From contig CM077828.1 of assembly GCA_039720395.1 (NCBI GenBank), forward strand, positions 21,122,717 to 21,186,716: a stretch of 64,000 nt of DNA, written 5' to 3'. The stretch is from Liquidambar formosana. Lineage: Eukaryota; Streptophyta; Magnoliopsida; Saxifragales; Altingiaceae. The notes below the pieces were generated by a model. The model had not been told where the DNA came from, searched no databases, and saw nothing but the letters and a program-made list of their open reading frames with translations. This document shows, piece by piece, positions 49,501-61,560 of the stretch (position 1 is its first letter; each line of letters starts with the position of its first letter). Made by a program: the position numbers and the translations under genes.

Positions 49501-52311
49501 TGGTTTGGCTATTTAAAACTTTGAAGATTAGTGTTCTTTACTTGTTTTCCTATTTAACAATGCCTTGTTTAATATTTTGTTTCTTATGGAGAAAGGAGTA
49601 AAGAACAGAAAATGAAAATGAAAAGACAAATCTAATGCTGATAACTGATTAAGCCCTGATATTTATGTTATACAGAATGTGGAGGGAAATCAGGCTTCTG
49701 GCTGCCTCAAAACCTGTAATTGCATCAATGTCTGATGTGGCAGCAAGTGGAGGGTACTATATGGCAATGGCAGCGGAGACTATTGTTGCAGAGAATCTTA
49801 CATTGACAGGTTCAATTGGAGTTGTCACAGGTGAACTTGATTTTCGCAAGAATAGCAATAGCAGTGTCTGTCATAGAATACGTCCCCTTAGTGTCCAAGT
49901 TTTGTAATTCCAACCTGCCAGAACTCTGCTGATGTTCCTTGGCATGACATAGTGCTTAAAAAGTCTTTGGAGAAAATTGGACTCTCTTCAAAACAATCCC
50001 TGTGTACTTTTTGTAATGACTAGATTATTAACAAATTTTACCTATAAAATAGGATACACAACACACCAGAAGATTATACCCACAACTAAACTCATCCAGC
50101 ACCTCCTTTAGCTAGAAATTCTGCAAGATCATCACCATATCTGGATAGCTTGTAAAAGAGCAATCTTGTAGATCTCTAGATAAACGAACCTATATTGGAA
50201 GAACTGTACTGTGGAAAATGCTTTTATTTTTCTCATTTTTTTTTCCAACTTGGTGTAAAAATACAATCCATTGTGGAGGAGGTTCTCCATTTTTGTTGCC
50301 AAGTGCTTTAAAATCCCCATCTTTTCTTTAGCTGAAATGCTTCTGCAGAATTCTAGTTGTACTTGTGCTTAATCCTGCTAGTAATGAACAATTTGCCTCT
50401 GCAGTGAAAATAAAGGCTAAGCTTTCCTTTGGATTCCTGAATGAAACTTTATGGGTTTGTAAGTTGTAGATGTCAATGCTTGATATTTCTTGATTGTAGG
50501 GAAGTTTAATTTGGGGAAACTATATGAAAGGATTGGCCTCAATAAGGAGATAATATCAAGGGGAAGATTTGCTGAGCTCACTGTAGCTGAACAGCGACCT
50601 TTTAGGTGAGAAGCCTTGTTCAATTGATAGGAATATAAATATATATATCAAGCCTTGTGACACCAAAGAATAGGAGTCAATTTTCTGAATGATTCGATGT
50701 TCAGGTTGCCTGCCTGAATTTTAGGTATTATATTGTGAGTTTGTGACTCATGCGTCTTATAACCTTGATGTCTTCAAGGTCAACCTGTTTTTTCATTCTC
50801 CAGAGATGGTTTTCGTATTGGTGCTTTCCTGTTTGGCTTCTCTTCTGATATGAGCCTACAACTGATGAAGGATAGCCAAATTTGACTCTGCAGACCAGAT
50901 GAAGCAGAACTCTTTGCCAAGTCTGCACAGAATGCATACAAGCAATTTCGAGACAAGGCAGCTTTTTCAAGATCAATGAGTGTATGTTGGATATTTTCAT
51001 TTTAGAATAGCAGTTAGTCTTATTTAAACCAGTTGACTAAGGCCCCTATCATTGTGTGGCCAGGTAGATAAGATGGAGGAGATTGCGCAAGGGAGAGTTT
51101 GGGCTGGTAAAGATGCAGCATCGCAAGGTTTAGTTGATGCTATCGGTGGGATCTCTCGAGCTGTTGCTATAGCAAAACAGAAAGCCAATATACCACAAGA
51201 CAGAAAGGTTAGTTCATAACTATGTCCTCGTAGTACTCATCTGTTGCCTTGAATAAATACGAATTTCGATTACTACTTGGAAGAACAAGTTTAATCCAAA
51301 TTCATTAGTTAATTTTTATACTTTTAATACAGTATGACCTCCTTTTTGTGTTGGACTTCGAATGGTTTCCCTTGAATCTTGGACAACCAAATATTGCTGT
51401 GCTCCATGAGCAGTTTGGCAGTGGCTAATGTTTCTGACATGTGGCTAGTTGGTGGTTCCCAAGAGGGCTTGGTGTTTGCCACCTCATTCTCTTTTCCTGA
51501 CAAGTTTTAGCCAATGAAATCCCTGCTAACAAGGTTGATATGGGAGACATAATATCTGGATTCATTCCTCCACGCATTTTAAATAATATGGCATGTACGG
51601 TGAAGTGTTGAATGGGCCATGGAAAAAGAAATGCTCTTTAGTGACACCTTTTCAATTAAGTATTATAAGTTTATTGCTTTATATTTATTAAAATTTTTGG
51701 ACCATATATGAGAATTTTCCGTCATTACACTAATTCAGACTGATGCCATGACCTGATACCCATATTTAGTGTCTTTGTTGAGTGTTGCTAACCCTACAGT
51801 CATCCGGATCGGATTGGCACATGTTAGAGCCTACCCTTTCCTTTTATGCTAGCACTTCTAAATGTAGGCAACTGAGCATTAAGGACCAGTCACCTGGAGC
51901 AGGCCTAGTTTGTCAAATCATCCAGGGAAGTTTTTTTTATGTGTGATAACTGACAGACATACTTCTAAAAATTAAAGTATCTGGTGCTTCTATGTTGTAC
52001 CAGAAGATGTAACGGTTGTTTTTTCCTGTTCAGTGTCTTTCTAATATAGCCATTTAAATGTTTGTGTTCAATGGGTCCAGGTTACACTTGTTGAGCTGTC
52101 AAGACCCTCCCCAACATTACCTGAGATCTTAAGTGGCGTAGGAAATTCTCTGATTGGGGTAGACAGAACAGTGAAAGAACTATTGCAGGACTTGACATTT
52201 TCAGATGGAGTTCAAGCCCGGATGGATGGAATCATGTTTCAGAGACTGGAAGAAGCTTCTTATGCCAATCCCATCTTCACTTTGATAAAAGACTACCTCA
52301 GTTCCCTGTGA
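37536..52311 (+). CDS. SPPA: Chloroplast signal peptide peptidase SPPA (protease IV), 13 exons
   Basis: This is a thylakoid-associated serine protease of the bacterial SppA/protease IV family (MEROPS S49), which uses a Ser-Lys dyad. Exons: 37536-38028, 40371-40554, 41246-41383, 42270-42440, 42518-42621, 44342-44409, 45435-45602, 47399-47468, 49676-49830, 50500-50605, 50894-50981, 51064-51207, 52081-52311. All introns have GT..AG ends and consistent phases, except that exons 1 and 7 each carry one base too many. The implied protein is about 705 residues. It has a Ser/His/Pro-rich plastid transit peptide (to about RTFSVRAF), the duplicated S49 domains, the Lys in IGKYKSAGD (exon 4) and the Ser in [11 protein letters not shown] (exon 9). 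[11 protein letters not shown] in exon 8 is also conserved. The two frame breaks would inactivate the gene if real; with the rest so well conserved, base errors are equally likely. Confidence 0.93.
37800..37812 (+). other. SPPA: Frame break in SPPA exon 1
   Basis: The transit-peptide frame (ending ...KKDDSSGEE) meets TGA at 37809-37811. The conserved mature part ([11 protein letters not shown]..., then [20 protein letters not shown]) is in the next frame, with no ATG of its own before it. Exon 1 is 493 nt where a multiple of three is needed. One extra base (or two missing) between about 37770 and 37809 explains it. Confidence 0.85.
39520..39846 (-). mobile_element. TRIM retrotransposon in SPPA intron 1
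   Basis: A tiny LTR element on the minus strand: direct LTRs at 39739-39846 (5') and 39520-39632 (3'), both TG..CA. The primer-binding site TGGTATCAGAGC, complementary to initiator Met-tRNA, abuts the 5' LTR (plus-strand GCTCTGATACCA, 39727-39738). A purine tract GTGAGGGGGAG lies before the 3' LTR. There is no coding capacity in the 106-bp interior. The target duplication is imperfect (CATCT/AATCT at best). Confidence 0.82.
42995..44210. mobile_element. Mutator-like (or hAT-like) element in SPPA intron 5
   Basis: 1,216 bp with inverted ends GGGAGGCGTTATTGCCAGAG and CTCTGGCAATAATGCTTCCC, flanked by TAAATAAC at 42987-42994 and 44211-44218. The ends resemble those of the foldback elements at 3907 and 14416 (GGC.ATTGCC). 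The interior is GT/CT-rich with short open frames and no recognisable transposase. An 8-bp duplication would suit hAT; similarity of ends to the Mutator-type elements argues otherwise. Confidence 0.8.
44428..44607 (+). repeat. 89-bp tandem duplication in SPPA intron 6
   Basis: GAGGTCATCAAGTATGCATA...TAGCATGTTCATGCC is repeated at 44517 with a few substitutions. It begins just after the exon 6 donor. Non-coding. Confidence 0.85.
45517..45545 (+). other. SPPA: Frame break in SPPA exon 7
   Basis: The conserved frame runs ...[20 protein letters not shown] and then reaches a stop. The continuation ([19 protein letters not shown]) is in another frame starting within GTACGGAGTT. Exon length (168 nt) and the phases of its neighbours also demand one base fewer or two more. 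No intron boundary fits here. Confidence 0.85.
46372..46792 (-). mobile_element. TRIM retrotransposon in SPPA intron 7
   Basis: Minus-strand LTRs at 46679-46792 (5') and 46372-46575 (3') enclose a 103-bp interior. The primer-binding site is TGGTGTCAGAGC (46667-46678), one base off the Met-tRNA match. The target duplication is a perfect AATTT at 46367-46371 and 46793-46797. The 3' LTR is about 90 bp longer because of an insertion around 46440-46560. It belongs to the same family as the TRIM at 39520-39846. Confidence 0.88.
49175..49299. mobile_element. Small foldback MITE in SPPA intron 8
   Basis: CACTTCATTTTTGCAC at the left and GTGCAAAAATGAAGTG at the right are perfect inverted repeats about 125 bp apart. 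An inner palindrome CCATTGGAT...ATCCAATGG lies between. The target duplication is not clear. Confidence 0.6.
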
Positions 52312-52799
52312 CCTCTGCTGGCCATCCCTACCCCTCCCCCACCTCTCTTTGAGGGGGATTACTTTAATGTGATCTTTAAATCTCGAATGATAGAGAGAAT
52401 TAATTGGTCATTCCAGCTACCTCATTCAAGAAACATAGAGGTGATTCGTCATAATTTTATCTTCCCTTATACTCAATATGCTTTTGTACATGCACACATA
52501 AGAGTCACAGACCATTGAGCGTTGTGTTACGCATTCAGGCCAAAGAAACAATAATTCAGTTTCTTTTGGAATTTATATCTATGTTGTATATAAGATTTTC
52601 GTTCCCTTATCGTCTCTCACGACACGCTACAACTAATTGTTGTCATTTTCTTGTTCTGTTGGGTTTAGACTGAATCATTGGTTCTGCTATCCTATTGATG
52701 CCAGGGGGAAAAATCATGTGGTGGCGCACAATTGAAAATTCCAAACTGTAATAATCTTATTTTATAACTTCCAGAAAATATTGTTTTCTTTCATGTCTT
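52312..52799 (+). other. SPPA 3' flank
   Basis: Contains the likely 3' untranslated region of SPPA. The poly(A) site cannot be placed. No other gene is seen. Confidence 0.4.
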
Positions 52800-53775
52800 A
52801 CTGTAGAAAGCAACTTCCAGGCCGAGTGAAACCAATGTTCCTTTGGAATATTCGATTGAAGAAGGGTTGAGTTATGTTGCTAGTGGTGTTGGGAAACCTC
52901 TTTATTTTGATGAAGCCACTATTCAGAGGGAGAGGATAAACTTTGCCGGTGCTTGTGTAGAGATATCTGTAGAAGATGACATCCCTGATTATTTTGATCT
53001 TGTGATGAGTAATGGAGATATTATTTTCATTTCAGTTGAAGCCCCTTGGAGACCTCAACGATGCAGCAAATGCAAATGTTTTGGGCATAATTTAAAATCG
53101 TGTTCTAAAGTTAGTAAACAGATTGGGTTCCTAAGGGCCTTTCTTCTGTGGCTACCAAACCCCCTATAGTGCAAGTTCTAGAAAACATTTCTACTGTGTC
53201 TACCAAGACCCATATAGTGCTAGTTTAAGAGAATACTACTCCAGATTCCAATGAGTGGACTATTGTGTTCAAAAGGAACAAATCTACCAAGGACAAGGAG
53301 ACCACTTCAAGCTCTCCTTTAGCGCTGAATAAGATTGAGGTGCCAGATTCTCATCGTGGTAGTAAGGTGGTTCACAACATGACTCAATTTGCCTATCCCC
53401 ACCATTGTCAATACGGGTTTGGTAAGGCCTAGTGAGAATAGGCCTCCAAAATCAAGTTTCTTGAATGCTGCTTTAGCTAGTTTAAAGCTCAAACCCAGCA
53501 AGTCTTGCATTAAAACTCCAAGCTTGCGTTTAACTCCTAATTCCCATCAGCACTTGCCTTTTAAATCTCCAAATGGGAAAGGTTACAATGTCAAATTTTT
53601 TTAGAGCCAGGCTAGTCTGGCAGCTTTGTTTCCCCACCTCGGGATGTGAGGGTTGTCTCTTTTGTTGTTTTTGTTGCCCTTTGAGGGCTTGTTTTGCGCT
53701 TCCTGTATATCTTTTATTTTTTGGAATATAAACACACTTATTCAAAAAGAAAAAATGAAAAGAAAAAGGAGGAAA
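52800..53775 (+). mobile_element. LINE ORF1 remnant with zinc knuckle
   Basis: A 108-codon frame (52843-53169) contains YVASGVGKPLYFDEATIQR, then CVEISVEDDIPDYFDL and a zinc knuckle CSKCKCFGHNLKSC (CX2CX4HX4C). This is the usual text of plant LINE-type ORF1 proteins (DUF4283-zf-CCHC_4). The following sequence runs in broken frames to a 3' tail and an A-rich end near 53745-53775. The reverse transcriptase is missing, so this is a deleted copy. Confidence 0.75.
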
Positions 53776-55010
53776 AAATGAAAGGAAATGAAAAGTGGAG
53801 AGAAGGATTTTCGACCATAGCCCACCAAAATCTTTCCTCCCGAAAGTGGAAGGAAAGGTGATTGTTACATCTTGTGACAAAATTACCTTTTTTATTTATT
53901 TTCTTTCTTTTTATTTGTAAGGGTAATATGGTAAAATAATATTTTTATTTCTTTTTCTTCCTTTCCATCTTCCTTGCTTACCAAACAAAGAGGGGGAAAG
54001 AAGGCTTCCTTCCCTTAGGAATGAAAAGGACAACCCTCCTACGTTTCCTTCGACTTTTCCATCCCTCCAACCAAACTCTGCATGAATTTTCTTTCTTATT
54101 TTTCAGTTTCTCCCAGTCTAGCAAAGCACTGAAGAGGCTGGCTAACAAGTAACAACGAAAAATTCTCACTCCAGAAAAAGAAAGGAAAGAAAAATTAAGA
54201 AGATGACCAAAGGTGTGGAAAGGGGAAGATGAAAGAACCAAAACGGTTGATGAAGTTTCAAAGACGATTTCAAACTAATTTAAGAGCTCAGTAGCTCACT
54301 TGGTTTTATGCCTTTATTTGGTTACTCTTTACTGACGATCTCGGCAACTCTTGCTCCAAATTTGTACTTTTCAGATCGAAAGAGTTTCTGACAATAAAGT
54401 TCGGTGATGCATTGGAGGGTCAAATTCTCAGGCAAATTTAGCATTTGATAATGCACACTGGTTGATCATCAAGGTGGCTTTTAGTTAGTAAATTAAGTAT
54501 CAATCGGCAGAAGCAATCCTGTTGGTGTTGCATTTCAAAAAGAATATCAGCCTTTAACTAAAGCAATGCGCAACAGAAATTTAGGAGGAAAAAAGGGTTG
54601 GAAAAGAATGAATGAAAACTGCCTCGTAAGACAAAAACAAAATAATAATGTACTAGAACTGTTGGGTAGAAAAGCCAGGTGGGTATCACAAACTTGAGAA
54701 CAAATTTCTGTGTAGAAAGGCCAGAGAACCACTTTGGAAAAAAAATATCAAAGAAGGCCAGAGAAACACTAGTTGTCTGAAATAAAATAAGATCTATCTT
54801 ATAGAAAATCATAGAATCAAATGCTTTAATAAGTCAAGGCCAATGCCAAAGAAATCACTGCCTCCCAATGACAGAGCAAGAATCAGTGATATGGGGGCTG
54901 CAATATGCTTGCATGATATGTATGGGAGCTTCAATAAAGTTGCATGATGGTAAGGCATGGTGAGTGGAATCTCTAAAGCAATCCAATCTCTTCATGATGC
55001 ACTAATTGAT
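53776..55010. other. Intergenic region
   Basis: A-rich and purine-rich text with no convincing gene. 53.75-54.2 kb has GGAAAGG/CCTTTCC-type inverted text that may be a degraded MITE, but I could not define ends. Confidence 0.35.
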
Positions 55011-55015
55011 TCAAC

Positions 55016-56069
55016 TCATGAACTTCTCCAGCATTCGAGGCAAAGTTTGAATTTGTCTGCTTCCATTATATGCCGGGAACTGACCACAAAAGGCATAGGA
55101 ATTTGCTGCTTAAAAAGCTGTTTCTTGAACAGAGGTGAACCCTGCAAAATACATATTGGAACTGATCATTAGTAGTAACTTGTTTCCACACACAAAAATG
55201 CAAAAACCAAAAACCCAAAAAAAATAAAAATAAAAATAAAAAGGAATAAAAAGAAAAACCAAACTGCAATGATAACTGGAATGAAACATTTAATGCTTTC
55301 AGTATATCATATCCACCAGCATGAATATTGGTCCTATTTGAAACCTGCAAGCTGCAAAATACAAATTGTACTGAATCATTAGTTCAACTTGATCAAAAAT
55401 CTGAAAACCAAAACTTGATCTTAGTGACATTTGATATTGGAAACAGATCTAACCTATGTATTGAATCTGCTACTTAGATTTCTACTTGAGTTAGGTATCT
55501 TGTGATGCTGGAGATCTGCTTTCTGCCTTGCTGCAATGGGAATGAATCAGAATTGTTCAGTTGCTCAACCATAATCAATAATTAATAGAAATTACACCCT
55601 TCCATTATTAGGGGAAGGTGTAGTTCACAAACTTTATGTCCCAAATCAATGCAGCAGTGACTGGTGAGTCCAATCTAGAGTGGGATAACGATCTGCATAT
55701 CACATCATGCACCAATTGCCTGACATCACAAGTTTCTCTTGTTGTATCATCTACACATATATTGTCCTAAGGATTGAACACTTGTTTTTTTCTCCTATTT
55801 TTGAAGAAAAAATGTTCCTCCGAACATATCATTATATGATAAGGAGTTATTTATAGAATTTGACAATGAGTCAATAGTTGGATAATCCACGTCTGCCATT
55901 TCTCTCCTCCCATCTCGACTGTTTTTATATAGCAACTCAAAGGGTGTTGTAGAGCATGTGTCACATACTACCCCTCATAATAGTCGAAAAACAAAAGGTA
56001 GACATCATCTAGATAAGTCACATTACCTTGCTACAGGGTGTAACAAGACGATTCTTTAAGAGGCCATGT
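55016..56069 (-). other. Tentative four-exon 3' part of an unrecognised minus-strand gene
   Basis: Four candidate exons join in one open frame: 56069-56027 (acceptor ATATGCAG, donor GCAAG/GTAATG), 55530-55486 (acceptor CCCATTGCAG, donor CAA/GTAGAA), 55344-55288 (acceptor CTTGCAG, donor AAT/GTTTCA) and 55141-55016 (acceptor TTTTGCAG, ending in TGA). The first exon has strong splice sites at both ends; the other donors are weak. The products read HGLLKNRLVTPCSK, QGRKQISSITRYLTQ, VSNRTNIHAGGYDILKALN and a Lys/Ser-rich tail. I do not recognise the protein and no 5' exons are identified. Short frames can stay open by chance, so this is only a proposal. Confidence 0.25.
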
Positions 56070-56884
56070 CTGCATATTGTAACAGTGTATTCATGGGAAG
56101 AAACATCATCATTCTTTTGTCCATTTTGCAAAACTGAAATGCAACAAAATATGTTCATATATTTGTAATTCATGATAATGAATTTAAAATTTATCATATA
56201 CTGTTGATACTTTGCAAATGTCGTTATATTATATCAGCATCTAATGTCCATATGATTCATTTTACTAGCTTCTATTTCTTTTCTCAAGTTATAATACAAC
56301 TCTTTGTGAGTCTCTGATTACTTTTATTTTTCATCTGCATCTCTTATTTTCCTTCTTCAATCAACTTGAGGTATCATTGCTGTCTTTTAGGTGTCTTTCT
56401 AATTTCTATCCACTTTTATTCTTTGTAAAATGAAAATTACACAATTATCTAATGACTAAAGTTATCTGTAGAAAGAAATTTTGAATTCTCTCATGTTTCA
56501 GCCAAAGTAAAGGCATATACATTGTATCCAATTGGATGCATGACTTCATAAACTCGTAGTGTTATTTAAGGCTCAACGCGAACTTAGGTTCTAATGTCTA
56601 CAATCACCCTGGTGCATGGTGCAAAATGATGCATGCAGAACTTTGTGTCTTGTATGAATACACAGTTTGCCAGCTTTAATCTGACATAAACTAATAAAAA
56701 GCAATTACATCTCCACTTATGTTATGCAATGTGCTAATGTTCTCAACTAAATCAGGTAATTTTTGCAACAATGCACTGATCAATTATATAAAGTCAAGTA
56801 CAAACATTTATCTAATATTCCAATTTAATTTCAAACAATCAATAAAGGTTAACGAATGTAAATTTAGCTATTCAATTTTTTTAT

Positions 56885-57330
56885 TTTATTTATTATTTTT
56901 TTTTGGGTAATTGAGCAATTTTATTAAAAAGAACGAAGATAAAAATCAGAGAAACTAAAAACCCAGCCCCTGAAGGTGCAGAACAAAGAAAGCTCTAGCC
57001 ACTACTATCTTAAAAAAGCAAACTAGAAACAAGTATAACAAGAACTCTAATATTGCCACTATATCAAGAAAAACAACTATAACAACTATATAGAAATACA
57101 AGAAATTAACATTGCCAACTATTAATAACCCCATCAGGTATTAGAATTTGAACCTTAACAGCAGCTGATCTTCAGAGCATCCCAATAGCCACAATTCATC
57201 CAGCCACTAGCACAGCAAACAGCATCGTAAACGTCTTGCAATTGCCCAACTAGAGCAAGGTAGAGCACATCCATATCATCAGACTTGATGTCTTAATATC
57301 AGCTTGTCCTTATAGCAAGAAAGTTGAAAT
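56885..57330 (-). mobile_element. Probable LINE-type 3' end
   Basis: Read on the minus strand, the segment ends CTTTTTAATAAAATTGCTC AATTACCC followed by an A-rich run (plus-strand T-run 56878-56905), like the 3' ends of plant LINEs. The frame upstream is broken (CAPSGAGFLVSLIFIF...). No reverse-transcriptase motif can be identified, so the assignment is tentative. Confidence 0.35.
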
Positions 57331-60070
57331 CGAGTGTCAAACTAGCTCAAGTCTTGACTAATTCAGTAGCAATTTAACTTTCCGGTCAGCTCAAAATAGC
57401 TACATGACAGCATCAAAACCTTCACTTGACACCAGCTTTTGACACTAAAAATGCAGCTTAATAGCCTCAGTCCTTAGATTATATGCACACTTGAGCATTG
57501 ACAAACCAGCACTCAAAAACTAGGCTCTTCAAATTTTAACCCTTAAATAATACAACTACACTGCCACATCAGATTATCCACAAAAAAAAAAAAATGGAAA
57601 AACTATTTTTAAGGGACTTGAAACTCTAAAATCATAGAAACAAATATTTAGGACAACTCATAATTGACCATGCCATTTTAGGCATAGTTTTCACCAACGA
57701 GTCAGCACCATTCCTGTCCCCCCCCCCCCCCCCCCCCCCCCTCTCTCTCTTCCCAAAAAAAAAAAAAAAAAAAGTGGGGAGTCTGAGCTGAGTTTAAATG
57801 CCACAGTAAACTTTGAAAATCTGCAACTTACCCTATTGATGATAACAAACCTTGTTTTGTTTGTACAACTGTTCTAACACTGGCTTAGGTTTCAGTTTTT
57901 CAAATTTATACACTCCCTCCATCCCATAAAGACAGATCACTTCCTTTTTTGGCTGTTCCACAATGTTTGTCCATTACAAAATGTCAAGGCATGAAATTTA
58001 TTTACTTCCCCATGATATCCTTTGCAAGCTTACAATTCCCTCAATCATGCGTCAGGGATCAAATCCTCCTAACCGTGTGTTACTATTAGCCAAGCCACTC
58101 GGTGAGCCCATTTTTTAGAAGCGATCCTTTAACTAACCCAACAAGAAAATAGGCCCCTAACCAAGCAAGATGTAACCCATGTATGCTTGAACCACAAACT
58201 AGTCGCCCAAAAGGAAAAGCAGTAAGATCTCAGGATGGATATCATTTGGATCAAATAGAATTGGCGGTCAATGGAGGCAAAAACAGAGGATCCTCTTGGA
58301 GCACATGAGGAGAAATTCCATTATTTGGAGTTTGAAAGATATCAAATTTGAGATTTTAACTCCTGGCCTAGCTCAGATCTTTTCAAGTTCATCTTAGATC
58401 TTAGTAAACATTTTTGATAGTGGTGACATAGGGTGGGCTGCTCATTTCTATCGAGAGAAAGTTCAAATGATGGCATTGGACCAAAAGAGAAAAAAAAATT
58501 GTGAAGAGAATGAGTTTGTTTCATCATGACATCATAAGCTGAAATGTTCAAGGGTTGGGATCCAAAGAAAAAGAAGGCTTGTGAGAAAATTTTCATGAAG
58601 GTTAATCATAGGATGCTAAGTGTATGCTTAAGAGTATATAGGAGTCTAGAAATCAGATTTGTGGTCATCTTCCATAAGTGGTAGGTTCGCCCGCACGAGG
58701 GGTGGTGGGGGGTTGGGGTGGGGGTGTTGTTGCTACCATTTGGGATTTAAGTGCTGTTATAAGTCAGGGTATATCATATTTGGAAACTTCTCTTCCCCAT
58801 TTGAATTTAAATCCATAGGCAGTTTTGCTGGGTAATGGGCAATACCCCTAGAACCAAATCTGGTCTATGGAATAGCATTGGCTAACATCTATGGTTGGGC
58901 TGTCCTTTCCAGAAAATAGGTGGTTTTGATGCCACTCATCTCTACCACAAGAAATTGGGAGGGCAATTGGCCATTAGGGGTGGCAGTGGAATGGTGGAAG
59001 TAATGGTGCTGTTGTGACTGCGCTGCGGTGGCAATGTTGGTGGTGTCGTTGGGATACTGGTGTTGTGGCAGTAGGGGTTTAATGTTGATAGGGGTGGTAG
59101 TGATGGCATGTAGGAGGTACTGGTGGTGGCAAAGGTAAGGTGGGAAGGTGCTCTTCAATAACAGTGGTGGTGGTGGTGGCAATCATAGTGAGGGAGGCAA
59201 TGGCAATTTGGTAATGGTAAAGCTGGTAATGGTGGTGGTGGTGTGGCAATGGTAGCAATGACAAGAGGTGGCGATGAGGTTTGGCCTTAAAACTCGCAAC
59301 ACAAGGCTCAAACTTCATGCAATATTTTTTTTCCTGTTTTTAAAGCTTCTCCTTATATTATTATTATTATTTTTCCATTTCAGTTCTTTCTTGTTTCGTG
59401 AATTCTTTCTTTCTTTGTTTCGTGTGTGTGTTTTGTTTTGTTCTGTTTTGGTTTTTTTCTCTTTTCTTCAGACTTCATTCAACATATGTTTTCTTCTTTC
59501 ATTCAAACTCTCTCCAAATCATTCCCGCAGGAGATCCAGACCCATTTTTTCTGATCCTTCGATTCTCTCTCTCTCATGTAGAAATGTGAATTATTTAGTA
59601 CCAGTAAAACTTAGGGAAAATTTTGGCCAATATTTCTCCATAATAGCATCACTAATAGTCTGTAACAGCACTACCGTATTGAAAAGCATCCACCTTCCAA
59701 TTAGTCGATGTCTGGCTTGCAACATTTTGAATAATTAATTTTGCATAAGGCACATTCATCAACTATAAGCTTTTGTACGCTTGTTTTTTTTCCTATGCAA
59801 TCTGTCCTTTCTTTTCCCATCACCTAATACCTTGTAATATATCTTTTAAAACGGTTGCTCCAAGAAATTTTCTCTAATGCTTTCATCATATCTATCAAGA
59901 GAATCAAATCAAAGTTAATATATCAATACATTGTAAATCCCAGCAAAATTATCATGGCTTCTGTAAACTATAAGAAGCAACAACAAAACACCAGTATTGA
60001 GAGGTAAAAGTGTAAATTCTATTTTGTCAATATTGGACTTACAGAATATATAAATAGTATTACCATAGTA
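57331..60070. other. Gene-free region with low-complexity tracts
   Basis: Contains a C run of about 24 bases followed by CT repeats and an A run (57718-57772), a G-rich tract near 58695-58730, and a GGT/GGTGGN-rich tract (about 58980-59270) whose open frames are compositional. No gene is supported. Confidence 0.4.
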
Positions 60071-60079
60071 TTCATGTAT

Positions 60080-61560
60080 ATAACTAGTTTATAACCCGTG
60101 CGTTGCACGGGGAAAGTTTGTAAAAATAAATATTATGAGAAATAAAAATTATATATATATATATATATATAGCACTGATCAGGTCAGTACGTGTTGATAT
60201 AAGTTATATCAGTATCATGCATTGGGAGTTGTACCCCTTATATTGGAGTAATGTATCCCTTAACCCATTAATGCATGAGGTGCAACCCCCAATGTGAGTG
60301 TTGATATAATTTATATCAGCACATGCTTACCCGATCATCATCTCATATATAGATATATAATATACACTCGTAATGGTAGTTTAGATGGCAAAGAATCACG
60401 GCTCAGGAATCAAGTTTCGAGTTCGTGTCTTCGTTCCCTCATTATCAAATGCATAGACTTGCGAATGATTTGTGCATCATGTGGGATTAGTTTGGGCTTA
60501 ATGGTTTGAGATATCCCTTATTTGGTAAAAATGTATTTGAACAATTTTTTAAATACTTTTATAGTTTTGTAAGTAATTTGTACCATTTTCTATGCTTTTT
60601 CACCGTTTCCATATAATGATTATCTTCTTAATTATAACTTAAGAGCACATGTTAAGGATATTATCAATCAACTTGCTACAAATTTGTATACAGGTTTTAA
60701 AATGACTACCAATTTCCTTTGTTTGCTATTTAGTTGGGAAGTGAGAGAGGGAGAAAGAAAAGTTTAGAGAGAGAGAGAGAATGGGTGGAGCAAAGAGGGA
60801 ATGAAAAGAAGATAAGAGAACATATAGATCTTTTTAATTTTAGGTAATAAACCATCTGAAGAATTTGATTAAAATAATTTTTTTTTTCGTCGAAGATAGA
60901 TCGGGAGAATTTGAAGATTTCGACATGTCGTTTTTTTTTTGTAATCATTTGTTCTTCTAACTATCTCTTTTTCTTATTATGACTATTTATAATTTTATAC
61001 GTTCAATTTTTTGGAGAGAAGATGAATAGGTATAAAGAAAACGAATAAATATGATAGTTTACAAAGTTTGGGATGAATATTGTATAGTATAGGTTTTTCA
61101 ATTCTCTCACATAAAGACAAAGAGATATATGATGAATACCAAACGACAATTTACTTGCATGAAAAAAAGTAGTGAACACCAAAAAAAAGTTTTTCTTGAA
61201 AAAACTTTTGTTTGGTATTAAAATAGAAAGTGGTCACTGAAAAAGCAATTTTCTCAAAAGTCACTAAAAGTAACTTTTTGAAAAAATTATGTTTTAGTGA
61301 TCAACTTTCAATGTAATATGAAAAAAATAAATTAGTAGTCGTTTCACGCATGTATATAATTAAGTTGTAGCAAGTTGATAGGTTACATCCTTTATTGGTA
61401 TTAAGTTATAAAAAGATCACCAAAAGGTAATTTTTCAAAAAAAAATCACTGTTAAACATGTGATTTGAAAAAAAAAAAAAAAAAAAAAAAAGAACAGAAC
61501 TGACGCGTGACAGAGCTACAGGAGGACCTTTCCTCCGTTTTAGTATATATATAATAGATT
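60080..61560. repeat. Dispersed repeat beginning with a CCCGTGC/GCACGGG hairpin
   Basis: ATAACCCGTGCGTTGCACGGGG (7-bp perfect stem) opens a region that ends in TTTTAGTATATATATAATAG near 61555. This start-and-end wording is common in dispersed plant repeats. I see no flanking duplication and no coding capacity. The foldback MITE at 60178-60340 is nested within it. Confidence 0.35.
60178..60340. mobile_element. Foldback MITE, second copy of the 11.5-kb family
   Basis: GATCAGGTCAGTACGTGTTG and ATATAAGTTATATCAG on the left pair with TGATATAATTTATATCAGCACATG on the right. The centre (GCATTGGGAGTTGTACCCC...GGTGCAACCCCCAATG) matches 11503-11680. Confidence 0.6.

Noticed and set aside
58889..59318. 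His/Pro/Thr-rich minus-strand frames
   Set aside because: Pure translation of a GGT-rich low-complexity tract.
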